From Simiduia sp. 21SJ11W-1 (GTDB lineage: Bacteria > Pseudomonadota > Gammaproteobacteria > Pseudomonadales > Cellvibrionaceae): DNA of 64,000 nucleotides. Below are positions 56,401 through 64,000 of the stretch, in pieces. The notes under the pieces are model-generated. The model worked only from the letters and a program-made list of their open reading frames with translations. It did no database searches and had not been told where the DNA came from. Within the stretch, counting starts at the first letter, position 1, and each line of letters opens with the position of its first letter. The stretch covers positions 2,201,501 to 2,265,500 of the forward strand of contig NZ_CP090959.1 of the NCBI RefSeq assembly GCF_024138675.1. Reading direction: 5' to 3'. A program made the translations under genes and the position numbers.

Positions 56401-56880
56401 AGCTGTTTCGGTTTAACCTTGCCGCTCTCGAAAGCTAGCCCCAGGCGCATGGCACCCAGCCAACGGGGCCCAGCCCAAACTGCTCAATTTGAAGGTTTGC
56501 AGGTGCTGTGCCTTGATAACGAGCCGGCCATTGTTGAAGCCATGACTGCCCTGCTCACCCCTTGGGGCTGTATTGTCAAAGGTGTTCATACAGCGGATGC
56601 TGCAATACAGGCACTGGCAAGCTTCACACCAGATGTATTGCTGGCAGACTACCATCTGGCAGAGGATGTTGTTGGCGTAGAAGTGGCGCAGCAGCTTCAT
56701 GAAGCACTCGGCAGATGCATTCCCACCATTATTATTTCTGCAGACTACGATGATCAGGTAAAAGCGCAAGCGCGCGCGCAAGGCTTTTACTTTTTGAAAA
56801 AGCCTGTAAAAGTGCCGGCGTTGCGCGCGCTTATCTCGCGGGTATTAAAGCAACAAGGGCAAGCCCGGCAAGCAGATTAG
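53434..56880 (+). CDS. SSF-domain hybrid sensor kinase, probable 3HB-responsive
   Basis: 1148 residues with the same domain order as the CrbS-like kinase at 698-4231: SSF (1 to about 560), PAS_7 (about 600-720, GISVVDKNLRLVAWN), HisKA with phospho-acceptor H785 in AGHDLVQPLN, HATPase (NLLANAIRYTEQG, DTGVGID, GLGLGLATV) and REC with D1072 in LADYHLAE and K in FLKKPVK. It follows the oligomer hydrolase after 42 bp, so it is likely in the same operon, and it converges with the regulator gene at 56963. The SSF part may sense or transport 3-hydroxybutyrate. This is inferred from its neighbours. Confidence 0.87.
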   Translation: MLSYLELLLLSLGYLLSLFAIAWWGDRIAEATVRKFKPYIVALATTIYCSAWSFYGTTAQAAYNGWYFPPTFLGAIVLLVFLAAPLKKLLIAAKKGNATSLADYLAMHFGRSRSLAVIVTAICLVLLIPYIALQLKAITESFHVLTDNMVHSHYLLDVPVFQDTAFYIAIILGVFTIAFGTRHLDAREHHNGLMIAIAFEALIKITAFVAIAWFVTYSLFDGAADLTLQAISNEKVRALMATHEADQGFIAATVLGLIAIVCLPRQFHVLVVESESERDLHTVRWVVPLYLILFGVCILPIAYGGLLSFENLDISAEHFVLRLPLANDRPDLALLAYLGGLSAGSSMVIVACVAMATMISNELVVPVLLKQRWLRREGNADISQQLRIIRRVVILVLMLFAYGYYHLFANNNALGAIGLTSFALVAQFAPALWLTLARRPRHVTSVLAGIGAGFLLWSYTLLLPMLVRAGWLDTALLEFGPAGLGWLRPTALFGLEGLSGISHGVLWSLSANVLTVILLNRKLAQPASASQDTPDALPVHQLQALASKFLGAKQARLALAQYPDAVLPQAPADSAYVEFVENMLAGVIGSVSARHVVEHARGAAPAPLLDETSEIYHFSRELLQASIDNISQGISVVDKNLRLVAWNRRYLELFDYPQDLVHVGRHVADLIRFNAIHLNITEPSEVESFVQKRLTYMGEGSAYVVKRAHQDGRVLELRGSPMPGGGFVTTFTDITDYQNTLDALEDHRLLLEQRVSARTAELQNTNAQLEQANASKTRFLAAAGHDLVQPLNAAKLFTNALLQQFAPNSPLMPAKQLQKTLEHLNASLHSADSIISELLAIAKLDAGAITPTPEAFYIGDLLNALQQDFQLQAAAKGLQLDVKSQPLTTYTDYKLLRRVLQNLLANAIRYTEQGRVLLSARRHQGQLCVQVWDTGVGIDAAHQSDIFVEFKRLNDSRKDGGLGLGLATVERLCKLLGIEISLRSVPGRGSCFGLTLPLSKASPRRMAPSQRGPAQTAQFEGLQVLCLDNEPAIVEAMTALLTPWGCIVKGVHTADAAIQALASFTPDVLLADYHLAEDVVGVEVAQQLHEALGRCIPTIIISADYDDQVKAQARAQGFYFLKKPVKVPALRALISRVLKQQGQARQAD

Positions 56881-56962
56881 ATCGTGATGAGAGCGGATGG
56901 CGGTTCAGGCAGCCAAGTGCTGCCAGAAAAGAAGAAGCTAACAGGATAAAGGGGGCCGCGTG

Positions 56963-57640
56963 TTAACTCGCAAGCTTTTGCGCAAGCAAAATGACCTCGG
57001 TGCGCTTTCTTACACCAAGTTTTCGCATAATGGCCGTTACGTGTGATTTTACCGTGGGCTCGGCTATAGACATCTCAAATGCAATTTGCTTGTTTAGCAT
57101 GCCCTCGCAAATAAGTGAAAAGACGCGAAATTGGTGGGGCGTTAAGCTCGCAATGCGCTCAGCCACCTCGTCCACTTCATCTTCGTGTTTGGCATCACCT
57201 TTTTCAAACCACACATCACCGGCGAGCAATCGGCTGATGGCCAACTCAAGCTCTGCCGGCGCCAAAGACTTGGAAATAAAACCCGAAGCGCCCAATTGCT
57301 CTGCGCGCACAACCCGCTGGTAGCTGTCATCGCCAGACACAATGGCCACCGGAATTTCCGGGTAGCAACCGCGCAGGCTTGCAAGCCCTGCAAACCCCAG
57401 CGTGCCCGGCATGTGTAAATCCAATAAAATCAAATCCGGCTCAAGCCCGCCCTCAAGCTGCGCTTGCACCGCAGCCAGGTTTTCGCACTCCACACACTTG
57501 GGCGACTCAACCAATGCCGAGTGGGTAAGCGTTTGTTTGAGCGCCGTGCGAAACAGCGGATGGTCATCGGCAAGAAGCAATAGCGGCATAGTGGTTGCGT
57601 ATAGTTGTTGAATGGCACAAGCCGCCATCATAACGCTCAT
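56963..57640 (-). CDS. LuxR/NarL-type response regulator of the 3HB cluster
   Basis: 225 residues from the ATG at 57640, chosen because it overlaps the bdhA stop by 4 bp (ATGA). A shorter start at 57589 (just before LLLLADDHPLF) is possible. REC: phospho-acceptor Asp in LILLDLHMPG, Lys in FISKSL. The C-terminal LuxR HTH reads LTPHQFRVFSLICEGMLNKQ and TVKSHVTAIMRKLGVRKRTE. It is a paralogue of the regulator at 4278-4925 and probably acts with the kinase at 53434. It is co-transcribed with bdhA. Confidence 0.87.
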   Translation of the reverse strand: MSVMMAACAIQQLYATTMPLLLLADDHPLFRTALKQTLTHSALVESPKCVECENLAAVQAQLEGGLEPDLILLDLHMPGTLGFAGLASLRGCYPEIPVAIVSGDDSYQRVVRAEQLGASGFISKSLAPAELELAISRLLAGDVWFEKGDAKHEDEVDEVAERIASLTPHQFRVFSLICEGMLNKQIAFEMSIAEPTVKSHVTAIMRKLGVRKRTEVILLAQKLAS

Positions 57641-58443
57641 TGCGCTGTCCAACCACCATCCACAGGCAGTGCGGTTCCCGTGAGGGTCTGACCGCTATCT
57701 GTGCATAAAAAGCGCACCAGGTCACCAATGGCCGAGGGGGCTGTCATCCGGATCATTGGCTGTTTATCTTGCACCAGTGCCCGCTGCGCGCACGCCTCGG
57801 TAATATTTTCACGGGAGGCTCTCGCCGCCACCTGCTTGGCAACTATGGCGGTATCTACCCAACCCGGGCAAATGGCGTTGCAGGTAATTCCCGCATTGGC
57901 GTTTTCCAGTGCGACCACCTTGGTTAACCCCACCAGACCATGCTTAGCTGCAACGTAGGCCGCCTTTTCTATTGAGGCCACAAGCCCGTGTACGGATGCA
58001 ATGTTCACAATGCGCCCAAATCCCTGCGCCTGCATGGCGGGCAAAGCTGCCCGTATGGCAATAAAACAGGCGCTGAGGTTGATATCCAGCACCGATTGCC
58101 AACGATCAAGGGGGAAATTTTCAGTGCGGGCAGTAAACTGTACGCCGGCATTGTTTACCAGAATGTCTAAGCCGCCGAGGGCGATTTGCGCATTCTGCAC
58201 CAGCTGTTCAATGGCTGTGGCATCACTCATATCACCGGGCAAAAAGTGGCAGTCAACCTTGTACTTTTCCGCCAATGATTGAGCCAGCGCCTGCCCTTCT
58301 TCGGCATCTACCAGGCCATGCACCACAAGATTGGCACCGGCCTGCGCCAGGCTTTCGGCAATGGCCAGGCCAATGCCCGAAGTACTGCCCGTTACCAGCG
58401 CGCGGCGCCCTGTGAGGCACGAAGTTTGAAGACCTTGTTGCAT
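57637..58443 (-). CDS. bdhA: D-3-hydroxybutyrate dehydrogenase (SDR)
   Basis: 268 residues from the ATG at 58443 (AGGTGG upstream). Short-chain dehydrogenase marks: GSTSGIGLAIAES for NAD, NNAGVQ, catalytic Ser/Tyr/Lys in IASVHGLVASIEKAAYVAAKHG, and CPGWVDT. It oxidises D-3-hydroxybutyrate to acetoacetate with NAD+. The VQFTARTENFP substrate loop and the C-terminal LPVDGGWTAQ fit the Bdh branch. It overlaps the regulator gene by 4 bp. The motif TACGACCTTGGTA lies about 60 bp upstream, linking it to the TonB/permease promoter. Confidence 0.9.
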   Translation of the reverse strand: MQQGLQTSCLTGRRALVTGSTSGIGLAIAESLAQAGANLVVHGLVDAEEGQALAQSLAEKYKVDCHFLPGDMSDATAIEQLVQNAQIALGGLDILVNNAGVQFTARTENFPLDRWQSVLDINLSACFIAIRAALPAMQAQGFGRIVNIASVHGLVASIEKAAYVAAKHGLVGLTKVVALENANAGITCNAICPGWVDTAIVAKQVAARASRENITEACAQRALVQDKQPMIRMTAPSAIGDLVRFLCTDSGQTLTGTALPVDGGWTAQ

Positions 58444-58501
58444 GTAGCCACCTATCAAGATTTTGATGGCTCAGATTACCAACAAGTAAGATTTGCGGCT
58501 G

Positions 58502-58520
58502 TACGACCTTGGTAGGAGGC
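58502..58520. promoter_or_regulatory. Copy of the cluster operator upstream of bdhA
   Basis: TACGACCTTGGTAGGAGGC matches the site at 49931-49948 in 17 of 18 shared positions. The core ACC-TT-GGT is a partial dyad. Only one half of the 12-bp inverted pair is present here. Confidence 0.6.
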
Positions 58521-58528
58521 TTTAACGG

Positions 58529-59230
58529 TTAGGGTAAAAAGAGCGTAAATATACCGCCACCCAGCGCGCCGCCATTGGCAAGGCTGATGCGCCCGGTGGC
58601 CGCTTTGGTTTTATGCAACCGGGCCACGGTTTGTGCAAAATACAGCCCCAGGTTGGTAGAGCCTGATTCAAAAGACACACCCGCGTTCAAATCTATAGGC
58701 TGAGACAGCATGGCTTGAGGGTAACCCTGGCCGTCGTCGGCCACTTCAATATACAGGCCCTCATCAACCCAGGCTTTTACACACAATTTGCTACGGGTAT
58801 AGCGCGCGCAATTTACCAGCACATTGTGCACCACACCGCTCACCAATTCGCTGTCGAAATACCAGAGCAGGTTTTCGTCGCACGCAAGCTCCACATTCAG
58901 GTGGCGGCTGACAAACAGCATGTCATTGCGGGCCAACTGCTCATCTAGTACATCGCGCACATAATTTTCTTCCACATGCACAGGCATGGCCTGCAAATTC
59001 ATGCGGTAAAGTGACAGCAGCTGTATCAGCTCACCATTAATGCGCGATGCCTCATACTGCAAGGTGGCATAACGGCTTTGCTGTACCGGCGTTTTGGGGG
59101 GCATTTCACGCATGGTTTCATCGAGCGTATTGAGCAGCATGCCGAGCGAGTTTTTCATGTCGTGCACGCTTGAGGCCAGCATGAAGGAAAAATCTGCCAC
59201 AGAATCCTGTCGGTCTTTCGGGCTGTTCAT
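58529..59230 (-). CDS. Cytoplasmic sensor histidine kinase
   Basis: 233 residues without membrane segments. The DHp site is ASSVHDMKNSLGMLLNTLDE with His24, and the HATPase shows VHNVLVNCARYTRSK, DDGQGYP and GSTNLGLYFAQTV. Lacking a sensor domain of its own, it must receive its signal through other proteins. It lies 13 bp after the TPR response regulator gene on the same strand and is its likely partner. The end is just upstream of the 58502 operator copy, so the 3HB system could influence antisense transcription, but this is speculation. Confidence 0.82.
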   Translation of the reverse strand: MNSPKDRQDSVADFSFMLASSVHDMKNSLGMLLNTLDETMREMPPKTPVQQSRYATLQYEASRINGELIQLLSLYRMNLQAMPVHVEENYVRDVLDEQLARNDMLFVSRHLNVELACDENLLWYFDSELVSGVVHNVLVNCARYTRSKLCVKAWVDEGLYIEVADDGQGYPQAMLSQPIDLNAGVSFESGSTNLGLYFAQTVARLHKTKAATGRISLANGGALGGGIFTLFLP

Positions 59231-59243
59231 AATTGCTATCCGG

Positions 59244-60863
59244 TTAAGATTTCAGGCCCTGCTGCTTACGTTCCATTTCAACCTGGCGCACCATCTGAAG
59301 CAGCTGGCGATAGCGCTGGAATTGCGGGTGTGTTGCCGTGAGCATGGCCTCTACAGACTTTAAACAATGCAAGGCCAAATCCATCCACTCGGGGTTTGGA
59401 TCACCCGAGCGCATCTGCCCTGCCAGAGCTTGCACCAAATTAAGCTGCACGCCTGTGTGCATGGGGAACATGCGCTTGGCACGCTGAAAACACTCAATGG
59501 CAGCCAAATAGGATTTTTCTTCGTACAAGTGAATGCCTTCCTTGTTGATTTTGGCCACCTGACGGCGGTTTTCCTCGCTCACAGGCTCCTCCAGCAAGCG
59601 ATCGATTTTTTGCAATGCAGCTTGGTCTTCGGCAAATGCAGCAACCAGATCTTTGAGCTTAAGCTGGGCTTTATCGGGCTGGCCTAACGCCTGCATTGCC
59701 ATAACGCGATCCAGTTCTGTGTCTATATCTTGCAAGCCAAGATCATCCATTTGGGTGTTGGCTTCAAGGAAGAGTTCATTGGCGCGCTTGGCGTTGCCCT
59801 GGTGCACCTGCAGCTGGCATTCAATTAACTGCAATTGCCGGCGCCGGCCGTCGTCTTTGCCAAATTTTTTTTCAACCTTGTCAATGACGGCCACGGCATC
59901 TCGCAACATCTCGCGGCCAACGGCCTCATCTTCGGTAAACACCGCAGCCGCCGCCCGGGTAAATGCCAGGTAATTTTCTACGTTGTCGTGAATGGAGTTA
60001 TCAGAAAGTTTCACCACCTTGCGATAGGTTTTAGCCGCGGCGATCTTGTCGTTATTTTCTGTGGCCACCTGCGCCAGCGTTTGCTGGCGCACCAAGGCCA
60101 CCGGTGATACCTCAACGGCACGCTCTAACACAGCCTGGCGCTGGTCGTTATTGCCAAGCGCCTGATGGCAGTCGGCCAGTTCATCATAGGCTTGCAGGCA
60201 CAAGGGGTGCTGTTCTACGATTTTTTCAAGCCAGCCAACGGCCGTTGCGGTATCGCCCCCGGCGCGCTTCACTTTGGCCATGCCCACTTGCGCCCAGTCC
60301 ATGTCGCGCACTTCCAGCACCTGGCGATACACCTGCTCGGCCAGCTCCAGCTTGCCTGTTTGCAAATACAATTTGCCCAAGAGTTTCTGGCACAAAATGC
60401 TGTAGCGGCTGCCGTCATCTATGTGTTGCAGGCACAACACAATGGCAGCATCTATGTGATCTTCATCGATGGCACGGTAAATCGGCTTCATGGCGTTGCG
60501 CTGGTGCAACGCGCGATCAAGCCGCTGGCGCAGGGCTTTACCGTTAAGGGGTTTGGTGAGGTAGCCGTCTGGCTCGTAATCGGAGGCGGCCAGTACAATT
60601 TCGCGGCTGGATTCAGCGCTCACCAGCAAAAACAAGGTACTTTTGCGCAACAGGCTCTTGTGGCGCATTTCCTCCAGCACCTGCAAACCGTTGCGGCCGC
60701 GCCCGAGGTTGAAATCGCACAAAATGAGGTCGTAGGCGGTATCTTCGCAGAGCCTTAGCGCCTCTTGCCCGTTTACCGCTGTATCTACCCGTGCGCAGCC
60801 GAATTCCAACAGCATCCGGCTGACCGTCATGCGGAAGCTGTCGAAGTCGTCAACCACCAGCAC
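59244..60863 (-). CDS. Response regulator with REC and TPR-like repeats
   Basis: About 539 residues. REC (about 1-120) shows LVVDDFDSFRM, the phospho-acceptor Asp in LILCDFNLG, and DGYLTKPLNGKAL. The rest is a run of helical TPR-like repeats (AEQVYRQVLEVRDMDWAQVGMA, then DELADCHQALGNNDQ, and further copies to the C-terminus). It has no DNA-binding domain, so it works by protein contacts. The ORF is shown from a GTG at 60863, but a good AGGAG lies at 60894-60898 and points to a start at the rare codons CTG 60887 or ATT 60890, which would add SYKSIK before the REC fold. It is probably operonic with the kinase at 58529. Confidence 0.8.
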   Translation of the reverse strand: MLVVDDFDSFRMTVSRMLLEFGCARVDTAVNGQEALRLCEDTAYDLILCDFNLGRGRNGLQVLEEMRHKSLLRKSTLFLLVSAESSREIVLAASDYEPDGYLTKPLNGKALRQRLDRALHQRNAMKPIYRAIDEDHIDAAIVLCLQHIDDGSRYSILCQKLLGKLYLQTGKLELAEQVYRQVLEVRDMDWAQVGMAKVKRAGGDTATAVGWLEKIVEQHPLCLQAYDELADCHQALGNNDQRQAVLERAVEVSPVALVRQQTLAQVATENNDKIAAAKTYRKVVKLSDNSIHDNVENYLAFTRAAAAVFTEDEAVGREMLRDAVAVIDKVEKKFGKDDGRRRQLQLIECQLQVHQGNAKRANELFLEANTQMDDLGLQDIDTELDRVMAMQALGQPDKAQLKLKDLVAAFAEDQAALQKIDRLLEEPVSEENRRQVAKINKEGIHLYEEKSYLAAIECFQRAKRMFPMHTGVQLNLVQALAGQMRSGDPNPEWMDLALHCLKSVEAMLTATHPQFQRYRQLLQMVRQVEMERKQQGLKS

Positions 60864-60999
60864 TTTGATGGACTTATAGCTAACCAGAATCCACTCCTGT
60901 CCTTTACCCGCCCCAGTTCCTATGGCTTCAGCTTAGTTCAGATTCATTGATTGCGCGGTCGGGCGCCAGTAGAATTGGCGGTTTTTCGAGCAAGCTGGC

Positions 61000-61734
61000 A
61001 TGACAACCCCGAAAGACGACATTTACGCCACTCCCCTACCGGAGCTTGCGCGTTTTCGCTTTGATCAAACCGTGGTGAATGTATTCCCAGACATGATCAA
61101 ACGCTCTGTGCCGGGCTACACCACCATCATCAGCATGATTGGCGATCTGGCCGAACGCTACGCCCAGGCCCATTCCACCTGCTACGACCTGGGCTGCTCA
61201 CTGGGGGCCGCCACCCTGGCCATGCGCCATCGTATTCGCGCCGCCCATTGCGATATTGTGGCCGTTGACAACTCCCAGGCCATGATAGAGCGCGCCCAAC
61301 AGGTAATGCAGGCAGATAGCGGCGAAGTGCCGGTAACGCTGCTGTGCAACAACCTGCAAGATGTCGCCATTGAGAACGCCTCGGTGGTGGTGTTGAACTT
61401 CACCCTGCAATTTATTGCACCGGCCGAACGCGAAGCCATTCTGGCAAAAATTTACGCAGGCTTAAGGCCCGGTGGCGTGCTGATTCTGTCTGAAAAAGTG
61501 GCCTTTGAAGACGCGCCCCACCACGAGCTGATGATTGAGCTGCACCACAATTTCAAGCGCACCAATGGCTACAGCGATCTGGAAATTGCCCAAAAGCGCA
61601 CAGCCCTTGAAAACGTGCTGATACCCGACACCCTAGAAGCCCACCGGCGCCGGCTAAAAGCCGCAGGCTTTGCCAGCAGCGATGTGTGGTTCCAGTGTTT
61701 TAATTTCGCCTCACTTATTGCCATAAAAGCATGA
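61000..61734 (+). CDS. cmoA: Carboxy-S-adenosyl-L-methionine synthase
   Basis: 244 residues. The family pattern [23 protein letters not shown] (quoted in part) and the SAM motif [14 protein letters not shown] are diagnostic, as is NFTLQFI. CmoA converts SAM and prephenate to carboxy-SAM, the donor for cmo5U34 in tRNA. It overlaps cmoB by 4 bp (ATGA). Confidence 0.95.
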   Translation: MTTPKDDIYATPLPELARFRFDQTVVNVFPDMIKRSVPGYTTIISMIGDLAERYAQAHSTCYDLGCSLGAATLAMRHRIRAAHCDIVAVDNSQAMIERAQQVMQADSGEVPVTLLCNNLQDVAIENASVVVLNFTLQFIAPAEREAILAKIYAGLRPGGVLILSEKVAFEDAPHHELMIELHHNFKRTNGYSDLEIAQKRTALENVLIPDTLEAHRRRLKAAGFASSDVWFQCFNFASLIAIKA

Positions 61735-62711
61735 ATTATTTGGATTTTTACCAGCCGCTGCTCACCGAGATGGCGGCCGATGCACGCTTTGCCCAATGGG
61801 CCGAGCGCCTGCCTGCAGACATTACAGACGGGCTTTCAGAAACTCGCTTTGGCGACTTGCCCCAGTGGCGCAACAGTTATTTAAAACTGCCCGATGTCAC
61901 AGCCAGCCTGCAGGAATTTAAAGACCGCGTGCAACTGGATGCCGATATACCTGAGCGCACGCGCAATCAAATTGAACAAACCCTGCGCGAGCTTATCCCC
62001 TGGCGCAAAGGCCCCTATGAGCTGTTTGGCTTTCACCTTAACACCGAGTGGCGCTCGGATTGGAAGTGGGACAGAGTGGCACCGCACCTGGCAGACCTAA
62101 CCGGCCGCAACATCCTGGATGTGGGCTGCGGGAACGGTTATCACTGCTGGCGCATGTACGGCGCCGGGGCCCGGCGAGTGATAGGCATAGACCCGTCGCC
62201 GCGCTTTGTGATGCAGTTTTACAGCCTCAAGCACTTCATAGGTAACGCACCCGTTGATGTATTGCCCATTGGCATAGAGCAGCTGCCAGAGAAGCTCGGC
62301 TGCTTTGACACCACCTTTTCAATGGGTGTGCTCTACCACCGCCGCTCGCCCATGGATCACCTGCGCGAGCTGCGCGAAACACTGCGCGCCGGCGGCCAGT
62401 TAGTGCTGGAAACACTGGTTATTGAAGGCAAGTTAGGTGAGGTGCTGGTGCCCGAGGGGCGCTACGCCAAAATGAACAACGTCTGGTTTTTACCCTCGCC
62501 AGACACCCTGCTTTCCTGGCTGAAAAAATGCGGCTTTCAAAATCCGCGCATGGTGGAAATGAACACCACAAGCCTTGAGGAACAGCGCACTACCGATTGG
62601 ATGCTGTACCACTCGCTTAACGAGTTTCTAGACCCGGACGACAAAACCAAAACCGCCGAAGGCCACCCGGCCCCCATTCGCGCAACCTTTATTGCGGAAG
62701 CCCCCGGTTAG
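61731..62711 (+). CDS. cmoB: tRNA U34 carboxymethyltransferase
   Basis: 326 residues. The CmoB N-terminal helical domain is followed by a Rossmann domain with [20 protein letters not shown] and the specific [11 protein letters not shown]. It uses carboxy-SAM from CmoA to carboxymethylate ho5U34. Translationally coupled to cmoA by a 4-bp overlap. A 14-bp tandem repeat begins 4 nt past its stop, and no standard terminator is visible. Confidence 0.95.
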   Translation: MNYLDFYQPLLTEMAADARFAQWAERLPADITDGLSETRFGDLPQWRNSYLKLPDVTASLQEFKDRVQLDADIPERTRNQIEQTLRELIPWRKGPYELFGFHLNTEWRSDWKWDRVAPHLADLTGRNILDVGCGNGYHCWRMYGAGARRVIGIDPSPRFVMQFYSLKHFIGNAPVDVLPIGIEQLPEKLGCFDTTFSMGVLYHRRSPMDHLRELRETLRAGGQLVLETLVIEGKLGEVLVPEGRYAKMNNVWFLPSPDTLLSWLKKCGFQNPRMVEMNTTSLEEQRTTDWMLYHSLNEFLDPDDKTKTAEGHPAPIRATFIAEAPG

Positions 62712-62715
62712 CCGT

Positions 62716-62841
62716 GCCCGGCCAGGGGTGCCCGACCAGGGGCGCCCGGCGAGGGGTGCCCGGCGAGGGGCGCCCGGCGAGGGGTGCCCGACTAGGGGCG
62801 CCCGGCGAGTGGTGCGCAGCGAGCGGCGCCCGACCAAGCGC
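62716..62841. repeat. GC-rich 14-bp tandem repeat after cmoB
   Basis: Nine 14-bp units (consensus GCCCGGCGAGGGGY), the last two degenerate. The final base alternates T and C through the array, so the true unit is probably 28 bp. Each junction contains GGGGCGCCC or GGGGTGCCC, which can form small hairpins. It fills most of the 184-bp gap between cmoB and ogt. Confidence 0.85.
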
Positions 62842-62895
62842 TCTCGGTAAAGCACGCCCTCACAAACACCCCAATCAGTATCTCCAAACCATCCA

Positions 62896-63420
62896 CTAAA
62901 ACTCCAGCGCGCCCTGCAAGGCTACGCCTTCATGGCGCAACAGCCACTGCTTGCGTGCCAGGCCGCCAGCATAACCCGTTAAGGTGCCATTGGCGCCAAT
63001 CACCCGATGACAAGGTACAACAATGGCGATGGGGTTGCGGCCATTGGCGGCGCCCACGGCGCGCACAGCTTTTGGCTTGCCAATGCCTGCGGCAATATCG
63101 CCATAGCTTGCCGTCGCCCCCAAAGGCACTGCAGTGAGCGCAGCCCAAACCTGCTGCTGAAACGCCGTGCCACGGGCTGCCAGCGGCAAATCAAACTCCT
63201 GCCGGCGGCCGGCAAAATATTCCGCCAGCTGCACACAGGCCTCACTCGCCCAGTGCAATGCTTCGGGCACACGGGCATCAGGTATACCTGCAAAGTTGCT
63301 TGCGGCTTTATCAAAGGCCACTTCCGTGACGCCCAGAGCGCTTGCGCTCACCCACAAATCGCCAATAGGCGTGGTCATCACCTGGCGGGCCACCGCGCCA
63401 CTCTCATGTTTGTTATTCAT
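62896..63420 (-). CDS. ogt: Methylated-DNA-protein-cysteine methyltransferase
   Basis: 174 residues. The alkyl-acceptor Cys137 lies in [12 protein letters not shown]. The HTH-like [20 protein letters not shown] and NGRNP asparagine hinge precede it. It removes methyl groups from O6-methylguanine in a single suicide reaction. It follows the alkA-like gene with an 8-bp overlap, so an alkylation-repair operon is likely. Confidence 0.93.
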   Translation of the reverse strand: MNNKHESGAVARQVMTTPIGDLWVSASALGVTEVAFDKAASNFAGIPDARVPEALHWASEACVQLAEYFAGRRQEFDLPLAARGTAFQQQVWAALTAVPLGATASYGDIAAGIGKPKAVRAVGAANGRNPIAIVVPCHRVIGANGTLTGYAGGLARKQWLLRHEGVALQGALEF

Positions 63421-64000
63421 CTGCCAGTTGGCTCCACATCTGCAAGGTTAAATAGCTGCGCCAGGGGCGTGCGCGGCCATCAACCACCTCGCCCACTTTG
63501 GCCACGCCATGGCGCACGCCCAGATCTCCCGCCAGCCAGATATCAAGATTCGCCTCGCCACGCATACGGGCGTAATCCACGGTCCAAGGCCCTATACCTT
63601 TCAGCGTTAGCCATTGTTCAACGGGCGCATCTGGGTGCGCGGCGCAAAAGGCCGCGAGCCGCTTTAGGGTATCGCGCCGCATGCCCGGCATTTTAAGAAA
63701 GGCCAAATCATGGCCGGCCACCGCCTCAGGCGTGGGGAAGCACAGCGCAGTGCCTGCGTCAGTCACCGCCAGGGCCATAGGTTCGCCCAAAGCCGCTACC
63801 ACTTGTGCCACCAGCCTGCGCGCGGCAGCCACCGACACCTGCTGGCCAAGCACCGCGCGCACGCCTGCCTCAAATGCGCTGGGAAATTGCGGCAACCGCA
63901 GGCCCGGGTTGATGGGCGCACGCCCTATGGCTGCCTGCACTGCGGCATCTACCGCCCGGGCGTTGGCATCCAAATCGAGAATTTGCCGTATTTTGGCAAC
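63413..64000 (-). CDS. AlkA-type DNA-3-methyladenine glycosylase, 5' part outside window
   Basis: At least 195 residues, open to the window edge with no credible start inside it. The HhH-GPD core is [17 protein letters not shown], and [19 protein letters not shown] (hairpin and following helix) leads to the catalytic Asp in IWLAGDLGV. It excises 3-alkyladenine and related lesions. The upstream part [10 protein letters not shown] fits either plain AlkA or an Ada-AlkA fusion, which I cannot tell here. It overlaps ogt by 8 bp. Confidence 0.88.
   Translation of the reverse strand, partial: VAKIRQILDLDANARAVDAAVQAAIGRAPINPGLRLPQFPSAFEAGVRAVLGQQVSVAAARRLVAQVVAALGEPMALAVTDAGTALCFPTPEAVAGHDLAFLKMPGMRRDTLKRLAAFCAAHPDAPVEQWLTLKGIGPWTVDYARMRGEANLDIWLAGDLGVRHGVAKVGEVVDGRARPWRSYLTLQMWSQLADE

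Noticed and set aside
56908-56924. Terminator between kinase 53434 and regulator 56963
   Set aside because: Only a 6-bp stem and no U-run in either useful direction.
62716-62841. CRISPR-like array after cmoB
   Set aside because: 14-bp units without unique spacers and no cas genes nearby.

Overview
The window looks like a chromosomal segment of a free-living, probably marine, gammaproteobacterium. The gene content fits this: the CmoA/CmoB/CmoM wobble-uridine pathway, RlmJ, a YebG protein behind a LexA box, a DUF4212/Na+ symporter pair, a TonB-dependent receptor and SSF-domain hybrid kinases. G+C is moderately high and coding density is high. An origin near Cellvibrionales-type bacteria is my inference from the style of the genes, not a computed placement. 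I saw no rRNA, tRNA, CRISPR, prophage or complete insertion sequence.

Layout. (1) 0-7.1 kb: a partial hotdog thioesterase, then a CrbS/CrbR-like acetate-type two-component system (SSF-PAS-kinase-REC hybrid plus a convergent LuxR-type regulator) next to a two-subunit Na+/monocarboxylate symporter. (2) 7.1-20.6 kb: a lipoprotein, a TSUP permease, an M28 peptidase, a spermidine-synthase-like protein, GlpD, a retropepsin-like protease, a large DUF748 protein, a secreted cyanophycinase, Dps and a serine hydrolase. (3) 20.6-29.2 kb: a complete histidine-utilisation regulon (hutH-hutU-hutC divergent from hutI-hutG, with a palindromic HutC-type operator between them), then an AGCS symporter. (4) 29.2-45.3 kb: Ppx, a Phd-like/HTH regulator, a membrane DnaJ protein, a HAD phosphatase, a five-gene envelope/PhoPQ-like operon, CmoM, a MazG-like protein, GIY-YIG, DUF599, a PreP-type M16 peptidase, a protein joining an MshEN-like domain to an EPTP linker and Fn3-like domain, RlmJ, an RluA-like pseudouridine synthase and YebG. 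(5) 45.8-58.5 kb: small envelope genes, then a 3-hydroxybutyrate/oligomer utilisation cluster (TonB receptor, GntP permease, 3HB-oligomer hydrolase, a second SSF hybrid kinase, a second LuxR-type regulator and a 3HB dehydrogenase). (6) 58.5-64 kb: a kinase/TPR response-regulator pair, cmoA-cmoB, a GC-rich tandem repeat, ogt and a partial alkA.

The most unusual signal is a pair of related non-coding elements at 20632-20999 and 45282-45557. The first has perfect 13-bp terminal inverted repeats and 9-bp flanking duplications (8 of 9 identical). Both copies sit in the loop of a rho-independent terminator (hutH and yebG). Removing each element together with one copy of its 9-bp flank restores a perfect terminator hairpin. 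I interpret them as a miniature inverted-repeat transposable element that selects terminator hairpin loops. A second signal is a shared motif, ACGACCTTGGTA-x-GAGGC, in the TonB/permease divergent promoter and upstream of the 3HB dehydrogenase. It is a candidate operator for the regulator encoded in that cluster.
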